Positions 1 through 7,634 of a DNA stretch of 38,442 bases are shown piece by piece. This DNA comes from Actinomycetaceae bacterium. GTDB lineage: Bacteria; Actinomycetota; Actinomycetes; Actinomycetales; Actinomycetaceae. Location: positions 1 through 38,442 of the forward strand of contig JAUNVG010000018.1 of NCBI GenBank assembly GCA_030537735.1. Direction: 5' to 3'. Below the pieces are notes generated by a model. The model had not been told where the DNA came from and searched no databases. It saw nothing but the letters and a program-made list of their open reading frames with translations. The number at the start of each line of letters is the position of its first letter. Within the stretch, counting starts at the first letter, position 1. A program made the translations under genes and the position numbers.

Positions 1-29
1 GTGTGGGAGAGTAGGAAACCACCGCACCA
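1..29 (+). rRNA. rrf: 5S ribosomal RNA, 3' end only
   Basis: The first bases (gtgtgggagagtagg, then an ACC-rich end) match the conserved 3' part of actinobacterial 5S rRNA, including the helix IV/V strand and the final helix I strand. The rest of the gene lies outside the window. The exact 3' end is estimated. A strong hairpin follows at once, as expected at the end of an rRNA operon. Confidence 0.75.
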
Positions 30-39
30 AAACCAAAAC

Positions 40-74
40 GGAGGACAACCCCCACACACCGGGGGTTGTCCTCC
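40..74 (+). terminator. rRNA operon terminator hairpin
   Basis: A perfect 14-bp stem pairs 40-53 with 61-74 around a 7-base loop, just after the 5S rRNA end. It is followed by an A-rich rather than T-rich stretch, so it resembles the U-tract-poor terminators common in actinobacteria. Confidence 0.8.
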
Positions 75-160
75 AAAACAATTCACCCCCAAACACCACA
101 CCCACACACACGGGCACACACAGCCACACACACGCGGGCACGACAGACACGACACCAGTG
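75..160. other. A/C-rich low-complexity spacer
   Basis: About 85 bases made almost only of A and C on the plus strand, with runs of CA dinucleotides, between the rRNA terminator and the manA promoter region. No reading frame or RNA gene was recognised in it. Confidence 0.7.
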
Positions 161-161
161 C

Positions 162-190
162 TTGCTTTAAATCATAAATATGATTTTGAT
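162..190 (+). promoter_or_regulatory. candidate manA promoter with dyad
   Basis: A -35-like TTGCTT (162-167) and a weak -10-like TTTGAT (185-190) are 17 bases apart. The spacer holds a perfect 8-bp inverted repeat, AAATCATA (169-176) and TATGATTT (179-186), split by two bases. A dyad placed between -35 and -10 is typical of a repressor operator. The promoter call rests on consensus match only. Confidence 0.4.
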
Positions 191-201
191 AGCCTAAATG
201 G

Positions 202-1383
202 GTGCAAATCGAACAAGTCAGCATTTTGGTTGGAGTCGAAAAGTCTTACGACTGGGGATCTACAGACGCTATCCAGAATTTGACTGGCAGCACTAACCGG
301 GGACGAATCGCAGAACTATGGTTCTCATCCGATCCCACATCACCATCAAGGCAGATTGCCATAGCAAATGACGGGGAACAAGACACCCCAAGCACCAGCA
401 GCCAGCGAATCGACCTTCCATTCAAAGCTAAGTTCCTCGCTATCTCTGGGCCGCTTTCTATTCAAGTCCACCCCAGTGATCAGTTCGTGCAAACAAGCCG
501 CGAAAGTGACCCGGAGGCATTTAACTGCGGTGAAGGTAAGTACGAAACACTACTAGCCTTGGAACCCACCGCACTGGTAGCGGGCATCGCTGACCCAGGG
601 CAAGTACAGACAATCTTCCCTCGCGCAATGGTGGAGGCTGCAAGATACCTCGAACTGTACGACCACAGCCCCGTAGTTGCGTATGAGTCCCTGTGTCGGG
701 CAATCCTTAACTCAACACCAGGGCAAGTAAGTGAGTTCTTAACCCGCGTCGATAACAGCGCAGCAGAACTTGAAGGTAACTTCGCCTCCGATTTAAGGCG
801 CGCCGCCACAGCGTTCAACCACCATCGTCATGTGATGCTGCTTGGCGCATCGAAATACTTCGAACTCAACGCAGGGGAAAGCATCGACATCGTTCCCGGT
901 GTCCCGCACAGCTATCTGCGTGGCTTCGGGGTAGAGGTAACGTCCCCGTCTGAGAATATTGCGCGCCTGGGGCTCACCCGGAAATCCACCGATGCGGAAG
1001 TGTTCTTTGCCTGCCTTCAAGCGGATAAAGAATCTGGATTAAATCGCCAGGGCATGCGACCACAATGTAAAACGAATGACGTTTGTGGCGTGGTTCCCGG
1101 CATTAGTGTTACGCATCGTTGGACGGATAGAAGAACTCCTCTGTATCGGCAGATGCTAAAAGGGGAAAAACTCAACCGTCTGTTAATACCGCTAAGTGCA
1201 AAAAGCCGCATTGAAATCGGAAGTAAAAGCCTAACAGCGGGAACGGCTCTGCTATTCGCAGCCACCATCCGGGCAGGGGAGTCCACGCCCTCGCTGGCGC
1301 CCGGTGAACCGCGCCTACTTGGGCACGTCGAAGGCCACTACCTGGAAGTCAGTTGGCCGCCACCGGCCTCGTCAATGGAGTAA
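202..1383 (+). CDS. manA: Mannose-6-phosphate isomerase, class I
   Basis: Interconverts fructose-6-phosphate and mannose-6-phosphate, the entry to GDP-mannose for surface glycans. The 393-residue length fits type I phosphomannose isomerases. Visible motifs: YDWGS near residue 16, the zinc-ligand segment LSIQVHP (Gln88, His90), Glu115 in a KYET segment, and PGVPHSYLRG with the last zinc ligand His236, followed by the conserved EN.AR.GLT segment. The chosen start is GTG at 202; an ATG at 198 is in another frame. No Shine-Dalgarno site is evident and the candidate -10 lies very close, so a short or absent leader is possible. It sits beside polysaccharide genes, which supports a role in sugar-nucleotide supply. 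Its stop codon directly abuts the stop of the convergent phosphatase gene. Family assignment is firm. Confidence 0.93.
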   Translation: MQIEQVSILVGVEKSYDWGSTDAIQNLTGSTNRGRIAELWFSSDPTSPSRQIAIANDGEQDTPSTSSQRIDLPFKAKFLAISGPLSIQVHPSDQFVQTSRESDPEAFNCGEGKYETLLALEPTALVAGIADPGQVQTIFPRAMVEAARYLELYDHSPVVAYESLCRAILNSTPGQVSEFLTRVDNSAAELEGNFASDLRRAATAFNHHRHVMLLGASKYFELNAGESIDIVPGVPHSYLRGFGVEVTSPSENIARLGLTRKSTDAEVFFACLQADKESGLNRQGMRPQCKTNDVCGVVPGISVTHRWTDRRTPLYRQMLKGEKLNRLLIPLSAKSRIEIGSKSLTAGTALLFAATIRAGESTPSLAPGEPRLLGHVEGHYLEVSWPPPASSME

Positions 1384-2058
1384 CTAACCCAGGTTCAGCG
1401 CACGCAAGGAAGTCAGTACCGGCTCCAACAGCTCATCGCACTCGCGCGCACACGCAGTGGCCGCTTCCTGCCCACGCATGTAGGGATCCTCAACGTCTGC
1501 GAAAGCTGCCGGGCCACCCTGGTCGCGCATAGTTGCATACAAAAGGTCACGCCATTGAATAAAGACGGGGTGGGAACTAATCGACCCTTCGTGTTGGGTA
1601 GTGGCACTGATAGAGACAAGTTCTTCAAACTCGCGGCTAGAGTACACCTGCTTAGCGCTTTGCGATAAAGCATAAGCAGTGAAAGCGCGGCGCAAGACGG
1701 TGGGTTCATCTTGGATCACGAACCGCCAGTGCCTCTTGGTGAAAGCCACAATCAAGCCGGAAGAACGCAGTATCTTGGGGGTCACCTGGCGCGCAGCGTG
1801 GCAGTGCTCGACCTTGCGAAGATCTAACTCACGGCGCATGAAGTCCTCAACATCGTGGCCCACGACCGCGCCGGTGCCTGCGGACTCAACCACCCAGGCC
1901 GAGGACAGTTCCGCAGCCGTGCGCGCGTGCAGGTAAGCGGAGCGGCAGATATTACCGGTGCACACATACAGCAGGTCACAACCACTATCGATAGCGTCCC
2001 TCGCAGGAGGGGTCGCAGAAGTTTTCAACCAAGCGGGGAATGCCTTTTTCTCTCTCAC
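1384..2058 (-). CDS. Low-molecular-weight protein-tyrosine phosphatase
   Basis: Predicted cytoplasmic phosphatase of the Wzb/Etp/LMW-PTP family, which dephosphorylates the tyrosine-rich tail of BY-kinases. The CX5R loop is at residues 33-40 (CTGNICRS), after the usual hydrophobic strand (LLYV). A DP motif with the probable general acid Asp occurs near residue 190 (VEDPYMRG). At 224 residues it is longer than classical 150-residue members, with about 25 extra N-terminal residues and a longer middle. The start is GTG at 2058 with an AGAGGT-like site about 11 bases upstream. It is divergent from the BY-kinase gene at 2299 and convergent with manA. Its natural substrate is presumably that kinase, but this is inference from position. 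Confidence 0.88.
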   Translation of the reverse strand: MREKKAFPAWLKTSATPPARDAIDSGCDLLYVCTGNICRSAYLHARTAAELSSAWVVESAGTGAVVGHDVEDFMRRELDLRKVEHCHAARQVTPKILRSSGLIVAFTKRHWRFVIQDEPTVLRRAFTAYALSQSAKQVYSSREFEELVSISATTQHEGSISSHPVFIQWRDLLYATMRDQGGPAAFADVEDPYMRGQEAATACARECDELLEPVLTSLRALNLG

Positions 2059-2298
2059 AGCGCTACTTACCTCTTTGCCTTCATAGTTCCCACACAGGTA
2101 ACGAAGAATAAGTATACGGACTCTTGTGGAAGTGTACCGCCGCTACGCCCTCCCCACCCAGATAACTAAAAAACCACGCGCTTAATGTGTCTGTTTCCAT
2201 AGGGAACCAGTAGTCGAAGCTCAGGCGAGTTCATAGTAAACTAAGACGGAAGTTACAGTTATTTTGCTTGCTAAGGCGCGAAATCAAGGAATCTACGT
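2059..2298. promoter_or_regulatory. Divergent phosphatase/kinase intergenic region
   Basis: A 240-base gap between two divergent genes, relatively A/T-rich near 2160-2290. It must hold the promoters of both. Several TA-rich hexamers are present near 2235-2275 but no convincing -35/-10 pair stands out. The kinase has a good ribosome site, AAGGAA, about 9 bases before its ATG. Confidence 0.4.
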
Positions 2299-3759
2299 AT
2301 GACTTTTCAAGACCTAGTCCGGCTTACCACCAGGCACATGCTTGCCATTTTGGTGTCATTACTGACCTGCGTTTTGCTTGCGTTGGGAGCTTACTGGCTC
2401 ACCCCTCGCGTATACCAAGCTGACTCAACCGGCTACGTTTCCGCAGTGCGCCCAGCAGAAGGAGGCAACTACGGTACTTCGAGTGACTACGCTGACCACA
2501 TCTTGGCACAGCAGAAAGCTAAATCCTACGTGCCGATCATAAACTCCAGGGCAGTAGCTGAACGCGCAAGCGTCATGATCGGCGGAGCCCTCAGCGCAGC
2601 CTCACTGGGTGGAAACACCAAGGTCGAACTGCCCAAAGACTCAGTAGCAATCATCGTTAAAGTATCGGCATCCGACCCGAACCTGGCGAGCCAGGGTGCC
2701 GACGCCATGGTGGCAGCGGCAGCTGAAGAGATCAAAGAAATCGAAGGTGTACAATCCAACGTTCAGATCACCCGATTGACCTCCGCGGAAGTACCGACCC
2801 ACCCGGTTTCACCGAACCTGAAACTCTACCTCGCTGCCGGGGTGTTCGCAGGGTTAATCCTGGGATACACGTTGGCGTTTATTCGTCGTATCTACGACAC
2901 CACCATCCGCACAGTTGAGGATCTGGAAGAGAACAAACATATTTCCATCCTTGGCGTTATGCCGAGCGCTAATGAGGAACAGTTGGGCAACGATATATTG
3001 CTGTTCGACACCGACAAGGACTTCCAAAGTCGCGAGGCTCTGCGTAAGCTGCGCACCAATCTGCAGTTCGTTGACATCGACAACCCACCGTCGTCGGTTT
3101 GCGTTACTTCCTCGGTCATGGGGGAAGGGAAGTCAACAGTTGCAGCTAACCTAGCTTTCGTACTTGCTGAAGCAGGGCAGAAAGTCATGCTGATTGACAC
3201 CGACCTGCGTCGCCCCTCCATCGCTTCCAAACTGGAACTGGAAGGTTCCGTTGGTCTTACTCAAGTCCTAACGGGAAGCGTTGAACTAAATGACGCTTTG
3301 GTTAAATACTCAGATAACCTAACCGTGCTACCGGCGGGAACCATTCCCCCCAACCCTTCAGAGATCTTGGGCTCTAAGCGCATGAAGGAACTGTTGGAGC
3401 TTTTGAGCGAAGATTACTTCATTATCTGCGATGCTCCTCCGGTTCTTCCGGTGACCGATGCGGTGCTGCTTTCGCGCGCCACTGACGGGACGATCATTGT
3501 GGTGAAATCAGGTAAGGCCACGCGCGAACAGATTGAGCGCACGCTCACCACTTTGGAACGGGTGCAGACGAAGATATTTGGTTTCGTCCTCAACGGGGCT
3601 TCGAACCGTCGTTTCGATCGTTTCCGTTACGGTCACGGCGAGTACGGTTACGCCGGTAATACTTCTGCCTACGATCAGGCGTACCAGTCGAACACAGGTT
3701 CTTCTGCGGCCGGTGCGGAGAAAGAAGACGCTGACGAATCCGCCGAGAAATCCGAGTAA
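2299..3759 (+). CDS. Wzz-domain polysaccharide co-polymerase with BY-kinase domain
   Basis: Inner-membrane chain-length regulator fused to a bacterial tyrosine autokinase (Wzc-like; equals CpsC plus CpsD). The N-terminal Wzz part has a membrane helix at about residues 14-34, an extracytoplasmic region, a proline motif (PTHPVSPN, 166-173) and a second helix at about 175-195. The cytoplasmic kinase has Walker A (GEGKST, Lys278), Walker A' (LIDTDLRRP, 298-306) and Walker B (IICDAPP, Asp378). The tail carries five tyrosines (about 444, 449, 451, 458, 462), the usual autophosphorylation cluster, then an acidic end. It heads a plus-strand run of four polysaccharide genes, with the cognate-type phosphatase divergent upstream. 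It would control polymer length and export by cycles of phosphorylation. Confidence 0.92.
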   Translation: MTFQDLVRLTTRHMLAILVSLLTCVLLALGAYWLTPRVYQADSTGYVSAVRPAEGGNYGTSSDYADHILAQQKAKSYVPIINSRAVAERASVMIGGALSAASLGGNTKVELPKDSVAIIVKVSASDPNLASQGADAMVAAAAEEIKEIEGVQSNVQITRLTSAEVPTHPVSPNLKLYLAAGVFAGLILGYTLAFIRRIYDTTIRTVEDLEENKHISILGVMPSANEEQLGNDILLFDTDKDFQSREALRKLRTNLQFVDIDNPPSSVCVTSSVMGEGKSTVAANLAFVLAEAGQKVMLIDTDLRRPSIASKLELEGSVGLTQVLTGSVELNDALVKYSDNLTVLPAGTIPPNPSEILGSKRMKELLELLSEDYFIICDAPPVLPVTDAVLLSRATDGTIIVVKSGKATREQIERTLTTLERVQTKIFGFVLNGASNRRFDRFRYGHGEYGYAGNTSAYDQAYQSNTGSSAAGAEKEDADESAEKSE

Positions 3760-3877
3760 CTTAAGTTATTGCGGTAGGTGCGGATGCGTGGGAAGCACAG
3801 TAACTGTAGCATCTTTGAAAAATAGCAATGGCGGTAGTTAGGGGCGCTTGGCGGTCTAGTGAGAGTGTAAGAGAACA

Positions 3878-5266
3878 TTGGCTGACAACACTTTGAATCC
3901 AGACGATCCCGGTGCAGTGACTGGGGACGCTGAAATTAGCTTGTTTTCTTACGCTATTTTGGGTCACCTGCTGGCACAGTGGTACGCGGAACAAAACGCT
4001 ACCAGGCTGCTACATTTCAAAGGTCCCTTCAGCACCTTGGAATTCCCCAGCCGCGGAGGGGGACACTCCGATGCGGACATACTTGTCGCTGACGGCCAGA
4101 TGGCAACCATTACTCAAGCCATGCTGGAGCAGGGTTTCACTGAATACAACGACAACAGTGAAGGCGTGCAAGGCCACGGCTACGTGCTTGAACACGCCGA
4201 CCTACCGGTAACTGTGGATTTTCACCATTACTTCCCCGGACTTAGAGAAAACTGGAAACAAGCTTTCGACGCCTTGTGGGAAGACCGGGTCGCCAGCGAA
4301 CTGGACACCTGGCCGAAACTGCCGGTAATGCGAAAGGCAGACCACGCCCTCGTGCTAATGCTGGACACTATCGCCGACCGCATTTGCAGCTGGCAAACCC
4401 GGCAGAAACGACGCGACGCGATACTTGAAGCGCTGACGGAAACCGAAAAGAACCAGTTAGCTGAGCGCGCCATAGAACTTGGTGTGCCCGAGCTAATGGA
4501 AGCCTCCCTAGACCCCAATGCCACGGTTGAACTCACTTCCGTTAAACGTTTCCTCATGGAGCTTCAACATCGACCTGGTCTACGGGGAATAGGAGTGTGG
4601 GGCCAGCGGATCGTTTACGCTGAGAACAACCGGCGCCGGGTGAAGATAATCTGGCTGGCGCTGACCACTCCCGCTAAAGACACTCCGGGTAGGAACAACT
4701 TTGAAAAGCTGGCGCGCCACTGGGCAAGAGGCGTGAGGCAAGCGGCGCGAACTGCCTGGCTGGTCGGTACGGGCAGTCGGCAGCTTCTAGATAACAAGGG
4801 GCAAGTACGACGGGACCACTCAAAGGCGCATTCCCAAGACGGTGTCGGGCAAAACCTTCAAGAAGACTCTAGCGGTGAGGAACGCGGCATGCACGGCTGC
4901 GATCTTGCAGAAACCGCCCAGGCAGATTCGCAGGAACAACAGCACGAGCGCGCTGACAGTGGTAGTGCAGCAAACTCGCACGCAGAAAGCACCGCCGGGG
5001 GCCTGCTGAAAGACACCGTGGTGTGGTTTCGAACTGAGAGTAACGAAGTAGTAGCTGCGGAAATCAACAGTTTGAAAACTATCCAGCTGCAAAGCCCCGG
5101 GGCTGAACTGTGGGGTGAACTCAGCCGCTGCTACGATGTCGATGAAGCGATTGCGAATACTATAAGTTATTTCCCCGACGCTCCCACCGAAGCTCCCGAG
5201 CAGTTGCGCACCCTGATACAAACCCTACGTGACTTCGGTTTCGTACACTCTTTACAAAAGAAATAG
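3878..5266 (+). CDS. Nucleotidyltransferase-fold protein with C-terminal PqqD-like domain
   Basis: About 462 residues in three parts. Residues 20-300 look like the NTP_transf_5 family of nucleotidyltransferase-fold proteins: FKGP near 47-50, a metal-binding pair in SDADILV (Asp65, Asp67) and a third acidic position in VDFHHYF (Asp114). Residues 303-372 are a polar Gln/Ser/Asp/Glu/His-rich linker of low complexity. Residues 375-460 resemble a PqqD/winged-helix domain (hydrophobic strands, IQLQSPGAELWGEL, DVDEAI, and a closing LRDFGFV). PqqD domains bind peptides for modifying enzymes, which is unexpected in a polysaccharide operon. The substrate is unknown and I do not assign a reaction. The start is TTG at 3878 with only a weak GA-rich ribosome site; a GTG a few codons downstream is an alternative. 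It lies 118 bases after the BY-kinase gene. Confidence 0.7.
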   Translation: MADNTLNPDDPGAVTGDAEISLFSYAILGHLLAQWYAEQNATRLLHFKGPFSTLEFPSRGGGHSDADILVADGQMATITQAMLEQGFTEYNDNSEGVQGHGYVLEHADLPVTVDFHHYFPGLRENWKQAFDALWEDRVASELDTWPKLPVMRKADHALVLMLDTIADRICSWQTRQKRRDAILEALTETEKNQLAERAIELGVPELMEASLDPNATVELTSVKRFLMELQHRPGLRGIGVWGQRIVYAENNRRRVKIIWLALTTPAKDTPGRNNFEKLARHWARGVRQAARTAWLVGTGSRQLLDNKGQVRRDHSKAHSQDGVGQNLQEDSSGEERGMHGCDLAETAQADSQEQQHERADSGSAANSHAESTAGGLLKDTVVWFRTESNEVVAAEINSLKTIQLQSPGAELWGELSRCYDVDEAIANTISYFPDAPTEAPEQLRTLIQTLRDFGFVHSLQKK

Positions 5267-5304
5267 CCAACGTTTGACGTTTAAGCTAGTGAAAGGACCA
5301 TCCC

Positions 5305-6210
5305 ATGAGCTTGCCATCGATAGCTGTTCTATCAGCGGTGTGGAATGAAGCTGAGCACATTGAAGAAATGGTGGCTTCACTGCAAGCACAAACGCACCCT
5401 GACTGGAGCGTTTACTTTGTAGACGACGGCTCTACGGATGACACCGCGCAAATAATTCAGCGCCTAGCTGCCGAAGACAACAGGGTTAAATTCGTAGCCA
5501 AACACGAACACCGCGGTAAAGTCGCAGCCTTTAACGCCGCTTTTGCAGCCAGCAGTGAGGACCTGATCTGCCTGTTAGCAGGCGATGACAAGCTGCCTGC
5601 CAATAGCTTGGAACTGCGCTGTCAAGCTTTATCTGACGCAGATCCGCACGCCGATATGGTCGCGGTGTGGGGCAAGTTGAAGACCTTTTCTGACAACCCT
5701 AAAGAAGACGGCATCATTATGCCGCGTGGGGAGGCGCCCTCCCGCTCGGGAGCAGCAGGGGCAATAACTCGGGTTCTGGCGGAAAAAATATTCCCCATCC
5801 CCGAACAGCTCCCCAACGAGGACGCCTGGATCCAAGCATGCTGTAAGGGATTAGCGACGAAGGAAAAAGCGCTTACAGACATTATCGCCAACTACCGTAT
5901 CCACTCCGGTAATACCTCCCCGCGTCACCTCACCTACGAGGAGTTCCTTAAGAAACAAGCGCTGCGCGGCAAAGTGTGGCAACTGCTGTTAGAAGAACCG
6001 CGTTTGGAATTTGATGAAGAAACACGACTGAACTTAGAGCGTAGTCGACAGATGGAAGAAGCTAGAGCTAGGCAGTCTTTGCTTGGCATCTTAAAGGTAC
6101 CGGGCGTTCCGCTTTTACGTAAAGCTGCGGTGGCGTGGAAAGGTAACAAGATCCTGTATCGGATTCGATGGTCTAACTATCGGCTGTTTAACGGATGGTT
6201 GAAAGCGTGA
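5305..6210 (+). CDS. GT2-family glycosyltransferase
   Basis: Likely adds a sugar from a nucleotide donor during repeat-unit assembly on the cytoplasmic membrane face. The N-terminal GT-A fold is clear: SAVWNEAEHIEEMVASL, then YFVDDGSTDDTAQII (about residues 35-50), then the metal-binding acidic motif LLAGDDKLP (about 93-100), and NEDAWIQ as probable catalytic-acid region near 172. Length 301 residues is normal. The C-terminal third is basic and helical without a clear membrane helix. A good ribosome site (AAAGGA) lies about 8 bases before the ATG. It overlaps the next gene (polymerase), so the two are translationally coupled. Donor and acceptor cannot be told from the sequence. Confidence 0.88.
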   Translation: MSLPSIAVLSAVWNEAEHIEEMVASLQAQTHPDWSVYFVDDGSTDDTAQIIQRLAAEDNRVKFVAKHEHRGKVAAFNAAFAASSEDLICLLAGDDKLPANSLELRCQALSDADPHADMVAVWGKLKTFSDNPKEDGIIMPRGEAPSRSGAAGAITRVLAEKIFPIPEQLPNEDAWIQACCKGLATKEKALTDIIANYRIHSGNTSPRHLTYEEFLKKQALRGKVWQLLLEEPRLEFDEETRLNLERSRQMEEARARQSLLGILKVPGVPLLRKAAVAWKGNKILYRIRWSNYRLFNGWLKA

Positions 6211-7634
6211 GATCCAACGATGAACAAAGTGCCCCCACCGCCACCGGAGGACTCGGCACTAAACGTCGCCCCCTGAGTTCCCCGAACTCTGCGCGCAGCA
6301 CTGAAGAAACTAGCGCTCCCGGGCAGGTAAAGGCCTTGCCACCTTCGACTCATTGGATGGCGTTCATAGTATTCTTACTGCCTTTCTCTGCGATCATGGG
6401 CCGGTGGATGTCAGTGAGCCCGGGGGCGGCGTCCTACCCGTATGCGCACCGAGTGCTGGTGTTGGGGCTAGGCATCTGGGTAGCTATCGACTTGATATCA
6501 ACTAAACGCCAACCGCTATACCTGTGGCTAGCGGTTGTGTTTATGCTGACTTCTTTCACCTGGGGGATCTTGTCGGTCCAATGGAGCGCTGACCCCGAGC
6601 TAGGACTGCAAAAAACTGTAGGGCTAGTTATCCAAACCGTGGCACTTGCTGGCCTGCTGAAGCTGATCCACCGCAGGCCCGCGGATCTAATGTGGCTCAG
6701 GTACGGCATCGTGGCTGGAGCTATCACGGTTATAGGGATATCGGTTTGGGAGATCAGGACTTCCCGGCACCTTTCAGACCTAGTTGGACAGCCGTGGCTG
6801 TTTTCCTACCGTGATTTCCCCATTGCTACGTTCGTGAACCCGAACAACCTGGCTGTTTTCCTCACGTTCGCAACCGCCGTGTCGTTTTCGCTGATGCTCA
6901 GCAGCAAACGCATAATCCCCAAGGCGGTATTTTTAACAGTGATTGCCGGCTCCGGGTACATGATTGTGCAAGCCCAGTCGGTGGGGATGCTCGCCACCTT
7001 CGCCATGGTGGTAGGGGTGTACTTGCTGTGGATGCTGCGCCGCCAAGCTGGCACGGTGATACTAGTAGTGCTTCTAGGCCTGACCGCGGTATTTTCGGCT
7101 GCCGCGTTAGGTAAGTTTTCCCTCGAGTCCCTGTTTCACCGCGTGGTTGACGAAAACCAGATGGCCTCGTTTGATTCCAGGTGGATAACCTACCGTTTCG
7201 GGTTGAAACTGTTTTTCGATTCCTACGGCTTAGGTATCGGCCCGGGGTCTTTTGAAAGCTATGTCAATGACGTGGTTTGGAAGGTCAGCAAAGATCAAGT
7301 GCCGCTAGTTAACCCGCACAACACGATCCTAGAGTTGTTAGTTTCCTACGGTATCTTGGTCGCGGTCCCCATCATCATCCTAATGGTGTGGGCTTTCGTA
7401 ACCATCATGCGAGTTCTATTCACAAGCAAGGACGAACACACTCAACTACAAGCGTTGGAGGCCGTAACCAGCACGCTCGTGCTGCTGGCTGGGTCCCTGG
7501 TTGCTTCTTCTTTGATGATTGAATCCACCTGGTGGCTAAACGTCGCTTACGTTATCGCAATTGCCACCGTGGTGGCTGGCCCCCAAACGATGATGACAGG
7601 TAGCGAGTGGGAGCCAACCTCACTGGAGGACTAG
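6195..7634 (+). CDS. O-antigen ligase/Wzy-type polysaccharide polymerase
   Basis: Polytopic membrane protein of the Wzy_C (O-antigen ligase/polymerase) superfamily, 479 residues with about 11-12 hydrophobic segments after a 50-residue polar N terminus. The large periplasmic loop carries the family signature: DSRWITYRFGLKLF, GLGIGPGSFESYV, and VNPHNTILELLVSYGIL with the conserved PHN. In this context polymerisation of lipid-linked repeat units is more likely than LPS ligation, since no LPS is expected. The start could be ATG 6195 (used here) or GTG 6207, which overlaps the upstream TGA in the GTGA pattern and has a GGATGG site about 9 bases before it. Its stop overlaps the convergent dehydratase stop by four bases (CTAG). 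Confidence 0.85.
   Translation: MVESVRSNDEQSAPTATGGLGTKRRPLSSPNSARSTEETSAPGQVKALPPSTHWMAFIVFLLPFSAIMGRWMSVSPGAASYPYAHRVLVLGLGIWVAIDLISTKRQPLYLWLAVVFMLTSFTWGILSVQWSADPELGLQKTVGLVIQTVALAGLLKLIHRRPADLMWLRYGIVAGAITVIGISVWEIRTSRHLSDLVGQPWLFSYRDFPIATFVNPNNLAVFLTFATAVSFSLMLSSKRIIPKAVFLTVIAGSGYMIVQAQSVGMLATFAMVVGVYLLWMLRRQAGTVILVVLLGLTAVFSAAALGKFSLESLFHRVVDENQMASFDSRWITYRFGLKLFFDSYGLGIGPGSFESYVNDVVWKVSKDQVPLVNPHNTILELLVSYGILVAVPIIILMVWAFVTIMRVLFTSKDEHTQLQALEAVTSTLVLLAGSLVASSLMIESTWWLNVAYVIAIATVVAGPQTMMTGSEWEPTSLED

Noticed and set aside
3757..3768. TAACTTAAGTTA palindrome at the end of the BY-kinase gene
   Set aside because: A 12-base palindrome covering a stop codon is short enough to be chance and lacks the features of a terminator.
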